From the NCBI GenBank assembly GCA_963819885.1, contig CAWFXV010000026.1, forward strand, positions 62,001 to 126,000: DNA of 64,000 nucleotides, in the 5' to 3' direction. The number at the start of each line of letters is the position of its first letter. The first letter of the stretch is position 1. Shown here in pieces: positions 8,480-16,655 of the stretch. A program made the translations under genes and the position numbers. The notes under the pieces are model-generated. The model did not search any database. It was not told the origin of the DNA and was given only the letters and a program-made list of their open reading frames with translations. The DNA comes from JACVRX01 sp963819885. Lineage in GTDB: Bacteria; Actinomycetota; Actinomycetes; Jiangellales; Jiangellaceae.

Positions 8480-10480
8480 TCAGAGATCCATGTTCAAAAA
8501 CGGCGTCAATGCATCGGGGTTGCGTAGAGCATCCCGGCTGACGGCCTGCTCGGGCGGCGTGCCGGTCAGGATCTTCTTCACCGGCACCTCGCATTTCTTG
8601 CCGTTCAGCGTGCGGGGGACCTCGTCGATCACGACGAACCGGTCCGGCACGTGTCGCGGCGACAATTGAGTGCGGAGCTCCCGGCGGAGCGTGGGTTCGA
8701 TGTCTTCCAGCTCTACCTCTGGGGCGAGGACGACGAAACACAGCAGCTGGCCGTCGCTCGTCCCGGCACCTGAGGTGTCGATCACGAGGGAATCCTCGAC
8801 CTCGGGGACGGTCTCGACCACGCGGTAGAACTCCGAGGTCCCCATCCGGACACCGCCCCGGTTCAGGGTGGAATCACTGCGGCCGTAGATGACAGCTGAG
8901 CCGCGCGGCGTGATACGGATCCAGTCGCCGTGGCGCCAGACACCGGGAAAGTCGGCGAAGTACGCCTCCCGCAACCGCGACCCGTCGGGGTCGTTCCAGA
9001 AGAACACCGGCATCGACGGCATCGGTGCGGTGATCACCAGCTCGCCCACCTCGTCTATGACCTCACGACCTGTTTCGTCGTAGGCGGCCACCGCCGAGCC
9101 CAGGGTTCGACAGGACAGTTCGCCCAGCCAGACCGGGACGTCGGGTGCCGCTCCGACGAAGGCAGTACACAGATCGGTGCCGCCGGAGATGCTGGCGATC
9201 TGAACGCCCGGGAGCTCGTCGGCGATCCACCGAAAGCCCTCCGGTGTCAGCGGTGCACCGGTGGAGCCCAGGATTCGCAGCGCCGTCAGGTCGTGAGCCG
9301 CCGCCGGATGCAGGTCGGCCTTCAGGCAGGACTGCAGGTATGGCGCCGAGGTGCCGAAATAGGTCACCCTCTCCTCGGCGGCGATTCGCCACAGCGCAGC
9401 CAGGTCGGGAAGGCTCGGGCTGCCGTCGTACAGCACGATCGTCGAGCCGACCAAGAGCCCGCCGACCAGGAAATTCCACATCATCCAGCCGGTCGTCGTG
9501 AACCAGAAGAACCGCTCGCCGGGGCCGAGGTCGTTGTGCAGGGAAAGCGACTTGAGGTGTTCGAGGACGATGCCCCCGTGTCCGTGGACGATGCCCTTCG
9601 GTAGGCCGGTGGTTCCCGACGAGTACAGCACCCACAGCGGGTGGTCGAATGGCACCGCCTGGAACTGCAGTTCAGCGTGGCCGCTCGGGTTCAACAGGTC
9701 GTCCCAGGTCACCGATTGCGGTGAACTGTCAGCCGGCCCGACCAGGTGCGCTGAATCGTCGAGGTAGGGAACGAGCACGGTTGCCCGCAGGCCTGGCAGC
9801 TTGCCCTGCAGGCTCGCCACGGTCGGCCGGATGTCGAATGGCCGGCCGTTGTAGCGGTATCCGTCGACGGCGATCAGCACGCTGGGCTGAATCTGGGTGA
9901 AGCGTTCCGCGACGGCTTGCACACCGAAGTCCGGGGAGCACGACGACCAGATCGCGCCGAGACTCGCCGTCGCGAGAAATGCCACTACGGCATGCGTCGA
10001 GTTGGGCAGCAGTGCGACCACCCGATCGCCGACGCCGACACCGAGATCGGCGAGTCCAGAGCGGACGGCGGCGACCTGGGTACGCAGTTGCCCATAGCTG
10101 AGCCGCTCGGTAGGCCCGTCCTCGCGCCGGAACAGAACGGCAAGGTCGTCATCGCCTTTGCCCGGACCATGCCGCAATGCCTGCTCGGCGTAGTTCAAGG
10201 TGGCGCCGGGAAACCACTGGGCATCGGGCATGACGCGGTCCGGGAGAACCGCGGTCGGTCGGTTGTGGAGGGCAACCTCGAAGAACCCGGCAACCTCGCC
10301 CCAGAAGGCTTCCGGTTCGGCCGTCGACCAGCGCCACAACGCGTCGTAGTCAGCGAACGGGCGACCGTGCCGCTGCGCAGCGAAACGCCGAAAGGCGGTC
10401 ATCGTGCTGCGCTCGACCCGATCCGGATCAGGCTGCCAGATCAGTTCCGGCGGTGCCTGCGTACGGTCAATCGCTCTCAC
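8480..10480 (-). CDS. aacS: Acetoacetate--CoA ligase-like (AMP-forming) enzyme
   Basis: 666 residues from GTG, a normal length for acetoacetyl-CoA synthetases. ANL-superfamily motifs are present: YSSGTTGLPKG (about residues 280-290), WVLYSSGTT context, GGTDLCTAFVG, YGRSDSTLNRGGVRMGTSE, and the C-terminal NGKKCEVPVKK with the catalytic Lys. The pre-N-terminal region with the LNYAEQAL segment fits the AacS/acetyl-CoA synthetase branch. It would convert an acyl acid, ATP and CoA to acyl-CoA, AMP and PPi in the cytosol. The start lies inside the last codons of the DMFase-like gene (14-base overlap), so it is translationally coupled to a predicted extracellular hydrolase, an unusual partner. A decayed copy of its 3' end lies near 21 kb. 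Confidence 0.88.
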   Translation of the reverse strand: MRAIDRTQAPPELIWQPDPDRVERSTMTAFRRFAAQRHGRPFADYDALWRWSTAEPEAFWGEVAGFFEVALHNRPTAVLPDRVMPDAQWFPGATLNYAEQALRHGPGKGDDDLAVLFRREDGPTERLSYGQLRTQVAAVRSGLADLGVGVGDRVVALLPNSTHAVVAFLATASLGAIWSSCSPDFGVQAVAERFTQIQPSVLIAVDGYRYNGRPFDIRPTVASLQGKLPGLRATVLVPYLDDSAHLVGPADSSPQSVTWDDLLNPSGHAELQFQAVPFDHPLWVLYSSGTTGLPKGIVHGHGGIVLEHLKSLSLHNDLGPGERFFWFTTTGWMMWNFLVGGLLVGSTIVLYDGSPSLPDLAALWRIAAEERVTYFGTSAPYLQSCLKADLHPAAAHDLTALRILGSTGAPLTPEGFRWIADELPGVQIASISGGTDLCTAFVGAAPDVPVWLGELSCRTLGSAVAAYDETGREVIDEVGELVITAPMPSMPVFFWNDPDGSRLREAYFADFPGVWRHGDWIRITPRGSAVIYGRSDSTLNRGGVRMGTSEFYRVVETVPEVEDSLVIDTSGAGTSDGQLLCFVVLAPEVELEDIEPTLRRELRTQLSPRHVPDRFVVIDEVPRTLNGKKCEVPVKKILTGTPPEQAVSRDALRNPDALTPFLNMDL

Positions 10481-12380
10481 CTTCCGGGAGAGCCAGGTCC
10501 TGCTCGACAGTTTGAGGAGCCAGCCCCCCAGCGGGCGCGACGTACGGTGTGCTCAGCTGCTCCGTGCCGAACGGTTCCACGCGTCCGGTCTGAGCCCAGG
10601 ACAGAACATTGGCTACAACCTGACCAACCGTGGCGGCATCCTCGTCGCTGATAACGAGTGGCCGCTGCGGGTTGCCCCAACGCCAGTTGTCCGGGGCCGC
10701 GCCGATCAGGAACGGCGAATACGCGAACGTCGAGCCGCCGAAGACGCGGGCCCCTGAATCTGCGTCCGTGCGCGCGACGATGTCCATTCGGCGAGGCTCG
10801 CTCCCGATCTTGCAGAAATCCAGGGAGGCGGTGTGCAGGATTTCCGTGCCGTCGGGAATCGGGGCCTCGCTGAGCGGGTGTACCCAGTCGTTCTCGCCGT
10901 TCACGAACCCCTCCAGCGTGGTGCCGGGGGTAATTCCTGACCACAGCCAATTCGAATCCGTCGTGACCGAGCCATTGGACGGACAGCCGTACTCGGCCCC
11001 CAAGATTGCCTGTTCGTGCAGGTCGCGGGCACGATGGCGCCAAGTGGTGGAATACGGCCACGCGCTCCAGCGCTCGTACACTTCGAACTGGCTGCCGGTG
11101 GAGTTCGGCCTGATCTGTCGGAATATCTGGTTGGCGCCGAAGGACACCAGATTGACGCCTTCGGCGATGGCGCCGACGACACCATCGCGCATGGCTGGGG
11201 AGTAGTACTCGTCATGAGCCGGCAGGATGAGCGTTTCCGCGCGACTGGCGACCTCGGTCGGCCGAAAATGCAGATCCATGTCGGTCCAGTAACCGACGTC
11301 GTAGTTGTTCTTCTCCAGCCAGTAGACCAAGCCGTATTCGAGACTCAGGTACTGGCCCGAACCCTGCCCCTCGATGTACGGCCGATTGAACGTCAGACTG
11401 GCCGAGCCGGGGGTGGTATAGAACGATCGGCCACCGAACTTGTTGTATGCCTGCCAGGTCGTCGTCGCCTGCACCAGCAGCAGCGCATGTCTCGTGCCGG
11501 TGTCATCGCGGACGGTGAACGGGACATAGGTCGCCATTCCCGTCTTGTCGGAGATCTTGGCGAGATAAGTGCCCGGCGTGAAGCTGCCGTCGACTCGGAT
11601 TCCGAGAGACAGAAACCATGCACCGGCATCGACCATCTGTTGGGGTTGCGATGGAACTCGGCCCTGCACGATGACCGGCGCCGGCTGCGCACCACCGAGG
11701 GAATTTCCTTCCGTTGCCCATACCAGCCGGGCGCCGATACCGCCGTAATACCCCATCCGGAACACCTCGGCGGTGACCCATGGCGACGACGTGCAATGGA
11801 CCCGCAGGTAGACAGTCTCACCACAGGTATAGGAGTCTTTGCCGCTGTACGCCGACAATTTCGCCGGATCGAAGCTGCTCGGCTCGATTTGCCAGCCAGG
11901 AGTGCCGGGCTTGGCGTTCTCCTCGGTGATGTAGTCCGTGCCCCACGAGGCGACACATGGTGTCCCCCGGTCGACCAATGTGATGGTACCTGTGGCGTAG
12001 GTGAGCACCGTCCCGTTGGCCGTGGACGCGGTCAGCCAGAGCGGGAAGGTACCTGCCTGGCGCCACGTCAGCCCGGATACCGGAATGACCAGGTTGGCAC
12101 CGGCGGGCAAGGCCAGCGGTTTGGCTGGCCGCCAGATGATCTGGTTGGGCCGGTAGTACGCGACGGTCCCGGATGACGAGCGAAGTCTGCCGAAGTTGGT
12201 ATTGGTCGGAACCGACATGACGATGTGTGTCAGCGTGCCACCGCGCGTCAGCGGTGCGCGATAGGTCAGGGTCTGCTGTCTGGCCCAGGCGTCGGTCGTG
12301 GAGGTATGCAGACCGAGGGGGACTGGTGGAGGGAGCGCTGCGCGAGCAGATTCGTCGGCGTCCGACGTTGCCATGGTCAA
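10467..12380 (-). CDS. DMFase-beta-like (DMFA2_C) protein, paralogue 1
   Basis: About 637 residues. Family landmarks: EVFRMGYYGGIGARLVW (about 205-221), PFTVRDD (287-293), TTWQAYNKFGG (308-318), LSLEYGLVYWLEKNNYDVGY (345-364), and ILPAHDEYYSPAMRDG (385-400). The segment order matches the C-terminal domain of dimethylformamidase large subunits; the characterised enzyme is an iron amidohydrolase with a 2-Tyr-1-carboxylate site, and the HDEY motif is where a carboxylate ligand is expected. An N-terminal beta domain precedes it. The TTG start at 12380 (ATG two codons later) leaves only a weak leader; the in-frame sequence upstream is more signal-like but has no start codon after the TGA at 12423. 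Substrate unknown. Confidence 0.75.
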   Translation of the reverse strand: MTMATSDADESARAALPPPVPLGLHTSTTDAWARQQTLTYRAPLTRGGTLTHIVMSVPTNTNFGRLRSSSGTVAYYRPNQIIWRPAKPLALPAGANLVIPVSGLTWRQAGTFPLWLTASTANGTVLTYATGTITLVDRGTPCVASWGTDYITEENAKPGTPGWQIEPSSFDPAKLSAYSGKDSYTCGETVYLRVHCTSSPWVTAEVFRMGYYGGIGARLVWATEGNSLGGAQPAPVIVQGRVPSQPQQMVDAGAWFLSLGIRVDGSFTPGTYLAKISDKTGMATYVPFTVRDDTGTRHALLLVQATTTWQAYNKFGGRSFYTTPGSASLTFNRPYIEGQGSGQYLSLEYGLVYWLEKNNYDVGYWTDMDLHFRPTEVASRAETLILPAHDEYYSPAMRDGVVGAIAEGVNLVSFGANQIFRQIRPNSTGSQFEVYERWSAWPYSTTWRHRARDLHEQAILGAEYGCPSNGSVTTDSNWLWSGITPGTTLEGFVNGENDWVHPLSEAPIPDGTEILHTASLDFCKIGSEPRRMDIVARTDADSGARVFGGSTFAYSPFLIGAAPDNWRWGNPQRPLVISDEDAATVGQVVANVLSWAQTGRVEPFGTEQLSTPYVAPAGGLAPQTVEQDLALPEGESD

Positions 12381-12422
12381 GGCTATCGCGCAGGCCGGGC
12401 GTAGGACGAGTGAGCGAAGCGA

Positions 12423-12515
12423 TCAGAGATGCTCGACCGAAGGAGCGACGGGGACGACCCCACGCGTGTCGAGGATGCGTCGTGCCTTGGTGGCGAGCTG
12501 TTCCAGGTCGGCGGC
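12423..12515 (-). pseudogene. 3'-end fragment of UDP-GlcNAc 6-dehydrogenase (copy A)
   Basis: The last ~30 codons read EQLATKARRILDTRGVVP and then VAPSVEHL, nearly identical to the C-terminus of the dehydrogenase at 21.6-22.8 kb. Homology stops abruptly at about 12515, where an IS1380-type remnant begins. It is therefore the stump of a gene whose other copy is full length. It marks the right boundary of duplicated copy A. Confidence 0.8.
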
Positions 12516-12935
12516 GATCATGACCGCGGTCAGCCAGGCGCTGTTGACGCGATAGCCGCGGGAAGGATCAGGCCCAGCCTTGATGTCCCTGGCGCAGCAG
12601 ATGCGGTGCCCTACCCGGGCGTGCGCGCCATGCCGGGCATCCAGATGGGGCAGCTGTCCACAGGCGTGGTGGTGGCGAACCCGGTGTAACGCCACCAGGT
12701 CGCGCCGCTCGTCCGGGTCCAGCTGGGTTCCGGGATGGGGAACGTGGGCGTTCCCAGTGCACGATCACCAGCACCGCTCCGGAGCGCGTCATGAGCCTGT
12801 CGGCACCGATCCCATCCGACGTCACCGTAATCCGCGGCCGAGCGGTTGTACCTTGCACCAAGGAAGTGCCTCCTGTCGTGGACTTTCGGTCTTCGCTAAA
12901 CCCAGAATCCTGCAGACAAGCACTTCCTGGCATCT
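12515..12935 (-). mobile_element. IS1380-family transposase remnant
   Basis: Minus-strand translation gives two separate pieces. A C-terminal piece (about 12515-12690) reads HARVGHRICCARDIKAG and NSAWLTAVMIAADL, the usual end of actinobacterial IS1380 transposases. An N-terminal piece (about 12780-12885) reads ARPRITVTSDGIGADRL, typical of their start. The catalytic middle is missing and the frames differ, so it is dead. An 8-base inverted pair GGAAGTGC/GCACTTCC near 12860-12930 may belong to the old element end. Confidence 0.65.
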
Positions 12936-12967
12936 ACGCCGCGCCACCACCCGACCTTGAGGAACCA

Positions 12968-12975
12968 GGGTTAAC
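12968..12975. repeat. Target-site duplication, left copy (GGGTTAAC)
   Basis: The 8 bases GGGTTAAC directly before the left inverted repeat recur directly after the right one. Eight bases is the usual ISL3-family target duplication length. Confidence 0.9.
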
Positions 12976-14409
12976 GGCTCTACGCAATTAAGCGTGGTGG
13001 TCGCCCTCTGATCGGGGTGATGGCTGGAGTGTGCCAGGTGACGCCGCAGTGCAGCAGGAGGCGGAGCCGGTAGTTGGTGAGGTTGCGGTATCCGTGGCCG
13101 ACTCCTTTGATCTTCTTGATCAGTCCATTGACCGCTTCGGTGGGGCCGTTGGAGACGCCGCCGGTGTCGAAGTAGGCGAGCAGCTCGACCCGCCAGGTGT
13201 CGAGGGTGCGGGCCCGGCGCAGCAGTTCGGGGATCTCGTGTTCGGCGATGTCGGTGAACCAGCGCAGCAGCCGGCGTTCGGCGTGGGTGCGGTCGGGTTC
13301 GCGGTAGAGCAGCCGCGGCTCCTGGGCGGCGATCCAGGCTCGGCTGATCTGCTGGTTGTCGTCGCCGGCTTCCAGACCGTCGACCATCCGGTTCCAGGAG
13401 GTGTCGGTGTAGTGCTCATAGCCGCGGCGCAGCAGCCGCCGGATCCGAAACAGCGGGTCGTGGCTGTGCCCGCGATGTCCGAGCGTGTCGTGTTGGACCC
13501 GACGGCGGACTTGGTCCAACGCGTCCAACCCGAGCCCGCACGACGTGGAAGGCGTCCAGGACCCGGGTGGCGTTCGGCAAGGTGATGCGCAGTGCGGTGG
13601 CGTAGCCGCGGAACGGGTCCAATGCCGCCACCCGGACACCGTCACGCCAAGCCTGTGGGCGGCCGGAAACCCAGGCGCACAAGGCGGTTCCGCTGCGTCC
13701 TTCCACCACGTCGAGCAGTCGCGGCCGGCCGTTGAGTGCGACGATGCCGGTCGCGAATCGGGTGCCGGCCAGTGCGGTGGCAGCCAGGAACGCGGTCTCG
13801 TCCACGCCGAGGGTGTCCATGTGCTCCAGCCGGCTCCGGGTCATCGACCAGCGGCCTTCCGTAGTCGCGGATCGCGGCCATCACGGTGCCCCAGCCGACA
13901 CCGAAGTCGGCGGCCACCGACGCCACCGTGTGCCCGACCTCGCCGACCCGTCGGCAGGCCTCCCGGCGGGCCCGTTCGGTGAGCACGCACCGCGGCCGGA
14001 TCGCCTCGCTGAGTCTCGGTCCAGGTCCGCTTCGCGCAGCGTGGCTCGTGGCAGCGCCACACCCGCTTCACCCACACCAAAGTGACCGGTCGACCCGCTG
14101 CCGGAAGGTCACGAACCCAGGTCGGCCGCCGATCATGCAGCCCCGCCCGCACGCCGCAGGCCGGGCACCAGCCCTCGTCCGCGGTCGTCTCGACTGCCTG
14201 CTCGACCTCGCCGTCGTGCTCGGACACCGCCAACACCCGGAACCCGGACAGGCCGAGCATCACCGTCGTCGCGATACCGTCATCACGCACCTGGGACCTC
14301 CCCGACCGATGGCGTCAGACACCTCGATCGTGAGGTCCCAGGCCTGCTCCATGGCACAGGCGCGAGTGCTACGGCGTGGCGCGATCACCACGCTTCATTG
14401 AGAAGAGCC
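12976..14409 (-). mobile_element. ISL3-family insertion sequence (complete ends, inactive transposase)
   Basis: The element is 1434 bases, bounded by 29-base imperfect inverted repeats (12976-13004 and 14381-14409; 25 of 29 positions match, sharing GGCTCT, CAAT and AAGCGTGGTG) and flanked by an 8-base direct repeat GGGTTAAC. Size, ends and duplication length all fit ISL3. The transposase inside runs on the minus strand but is broken by frameshifts. The element separates duplicated copy A and the IS1380 remnant from the next DMFA2_C genes. Confidence 0.92.
12980..14290 (-). pseudogene. ISL3-family transposase, frameshifted
   Basis: Four minus-strand frames must be joined to read the protein. 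The N-terminal zinc-binding part (CPACG, CHEPRC) runs from 14290 to about 14012. A helix-turn-helix segment (GHTVASVAADFGVGWGTVM) runs to about 13842. The DDE start (GVDETAFLAA, AALDPFRGYATAL, LDAFHVVR) runs to about 13542. The C-terminal part, with the acidic residue in PTEAVNGLIKKIKGVGHGYR, ends at 12980. Frameshifts therefore lie near 14012, 13842 and 13542. ISL3 transposases are normally a single frame, so this copy is inactive unless the shifts are sequence errors. Confidence 0.88.
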
Positions 14410-14417
14410 GGGTTAAC
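14410..14417. repeat. Target-site duplication, right copy (GGGTTAAC)
   Basis: Exact match to the eight bases preceding the left inverted repeat, confirming the element boundaries. Confidence 0.9.
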
Positions 14418-14570
14418 CTCCGCCAATTTCAAGGGGTTCGCAGCGATCGTTGTCAGGAGTGTGCGATGATGAGGCAGCGGGACGGCTCGAATTCCCGCCC
14501 ATCCTTGGCGTTGGCATCGAGCCCTGCCCACGAGAGCAGAATTACGCAGTGACAGAGGGGGGCTACGGAA

Positions 14571-16502
14571 ATGCGCAGGTTCATCCCGGTATTGGCAGCG
14601 CCAGCATTGATGCTGTCGTCCATACTAGCGACTCCTACTGCCGACGCAGTGGTTGCTAATGCCACGTATTCTGTCTCAACCAGGGTATCAACGACGCCAA
14701 ACCAGACGATTACATATGCGATCACATTGACACGTGGCGGAACATTCTCACGTTTGGTTCTTCCATTACCAGCGTATGCAGGCAAGTCTGGCACTTCCAT
14801 TGGTGCCAGTAACATTCGCGCTGGTAAGTTGGAGAGCGTGCGGGGAGGCTTTGTCTTTCGGACAGTTACGCCGTACTATATGGCAGCAGGCACGCGGGTG
14901 TGGGTCATGATTAACGGGATACAGACTCCCCCAGCTAGCACGGTATCCGTCTTAATAACTGCGTTGGCAACTAATAATACAATGCTCGCCCAGGGTATGA
15001 CCCCGGCGTTGAGCTTCAATGCAGCCAAGCCCTGCCCGACAACCTGGCCGCGGGACTACGTGGCAGCCGATAATGCCCTATCTGGCACCACCAGTTGGCG
15101 ATTACCCACGTCATCTTATAACAACACCGTGGCGTCCGGTTTCGCTTCTCAAACTAGTGCGAAGTGTGGCGACACTGTTACGTTCCGAGTCACATCCAGC
15201 GAGTACCAGCTCGCCGTGGTCATCTATCGTATGGGCTATTACGGAGGGACCGGCGGTCGGGCGGTTTGGGCATCACGGAGCGCCATCCGCGGATTTACGC
15301 AGCCCACAATGCAAATGGTGAAGCACGACACACAAGGCCGTGAAATCAATATGCCGACGGGTCAGAACTGGATCCAGTCGTTCTCTGTCCGCATCGATGG
15401 ATATTTCCCACCCGGGGATTATCTCGTGAAGATTACCGGAGTCTCTAGTCAAAAGGGTTCCTACATCCCAATGATTGTTCGGGATGATATAGGGACACAC
15501 GACAAGCTCGTGCTCAACAGCGTGGCCACATGGCAGGCATATAACGGCTACGGAGGTGCTAGTGCGTATACTTTGCCCATTAGGTCAACCCGCGTAAGCT
15601 ACGACCGCCCGCTATTACAAAACCAAGGGACGGGCGACTTCCTGTCGTTGGAGTATGGGTTCGTGTACTGGGCCGAAAAACAGGGCCTGGACCTGAACTA
15701 CGCTGCGGATACCGATTTGCACAGCATGCCTAGCCTGATCGATCGCGCCAATACATTGGTGCTAATGCCGCACACGGAGTACTGGTCGACAGCCATGCGA
15801 GCAAAGGTAGACGCGTCAGTGGCTGCCGGAACTAAACTGGCGTCCTTCGGTGGAAACCAAATCTATTGGCGCATCGATCCGATGAGTTCGTCGCTGACAG
15901 GCCCCGATAGGGAGTATGAGATCTTCCGTACCGGAGATACTAGCCGCTTCCGCGATCCCCCTGACGCCAACCCAGAGCAGAATTTGCTCGGGGCAATGTT
16001 TGGGTGCATGCACATGGATGGCGCGGCTACCCCGAATGACACCTGGTTGTGGCAAGGCATCGCTAAGACGAGTATCCCCCATTTGGCACAAGGTGAGGTT
16101 GACTCCGTACAGGAGCAATACCCTATGCCCGCCGGCTTGCAGGTCCTGACCACTATGACGTTGGACGCCTGCAATCGTAATGATGACCCGCGGGCAGACA
16201 TTGTAGCCGTGGATAGCGGTAGTGGCGGTCGAGTATTCCATGCCTCGACCTTTTCGTGGGTCTGCATGCTGCATGGTTACTGTCCATGGACCGGATGGAC
16301 GCCCACAACGACCGCGCAGCTACAAGTGGGTCAAGCAACCATGAATATATTCTCATGGCTCGACTCCGGTACCGTTGAAGCGCCACAGAGCCTGACAGCG
16401 GAGAGAAGCGGGCTTAGAAGCTTCAAGGCGCAGCGCCAAGGTGAGCTTAGACCGCTTTCTGGAATGCCCCGCCTGGAGCCTCCCTTCGAGGAGGAGATGT
16501 GA
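14571..16502 (+). CDS. Secreted DMFase-beta-like (DMFA2_C) protein, paralogue 2 (low GC)
   Basis: 643 residues from an ATG preceded by a GAGGGGGG stretch. It has a clear signal peptide (MRRFIPVLAAPALMLSSILA, cleavage near ADA). Landmarks match paralogues 1 and 3: VIYRMGYYGGTGGRAVW, PMIVRDD, ATWQAYNGYGG, LSLEYGFVYWAEKQGLDLNY, and MPHTEYWSTAMRAKV. In the last motif the usual Asp is Thr, but His, Glu and Tyr are kept. Sequence divergence, the opposite strand and many AT-ending codons (ata, tta, aat runs) set it apart from its neighbours and suggest a separate, probably more recent, arrival. Substrate unknown; probably an extracellular amidohydrolase-like protein. Confidence 0.78.
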   Translation: MRRFIPVLAAPALMLSSILATPTADAVVANATYSVSTRVSTTPNQTITYAITLTRGGTFSRLVLPLPAYAGKSGTSIGASNIRAGKLESVRGGFVFRTVTPYYMAAGTRVWVMINGIQTPPASTVSVLITALATNNTMLAQGMTPALSFNAAKPCPTTWPRDYVAADNALSGTTSWRLPTSSYNNTVASGFASQTSAKCGDTVTFRVTSSEYQLAVVIYRMGYYGGTGGRAVWASRSAIRGFTQPTMQMVKHDTQGREINMPTGQNWIQSFSVRIDGYFPPGDYLVKITGVSSQKGSYIPMIVRDDIGTHDKLVLNSVATWQAYNGYGGASAYTLPIRSTRVSYDRPLLQNQGTGDFLSLEYGFVYWAEKQGLDLNYAADTDLHSMPSLIDRANTLVLMPHTEYWSTAMRAKVDASVAAGTKLASFGGNQIYWRIDPMSSSLTGPDREYEIFRTGDTSRFRDPPDANPEQNLLGAMFGCMHMDGAATPNDTWLWQGIAKTSIPHLAQGEVDSVQEQYPMPAGLQVLTTMTLDACNRNDDPRADIVAVDSGSGGRVFHASTFSWVCMLHGYCPWTGWTPTTTAQLQVGQATMNIFSWLDSGTVEAPQSLTAERSGLRSFKAQRQGELRPLSGMPRLEPPFEEEM

Positions 16503-16655
16503 TGTCATATCTGAATACGGCGAGTTGGGACTCTTCCGCTTAAACGGACCCTTTACCCAACGGACATTGTCTGCTTCACCGAGAGCAGATTGGTATCGCT
16601 GCTCGAGGTCGGTGCTGTCAATCCGATACGGTGTCGTCGACGAGCCATATGTGGG

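Noticed and set aside
13520..14020. Programmed frameshifting in the ISL3 transposase
   Set aside because: ISL3 transposases are normally a single frame, three shifts are needed, and no slippery heptamer was evident at the junctions.
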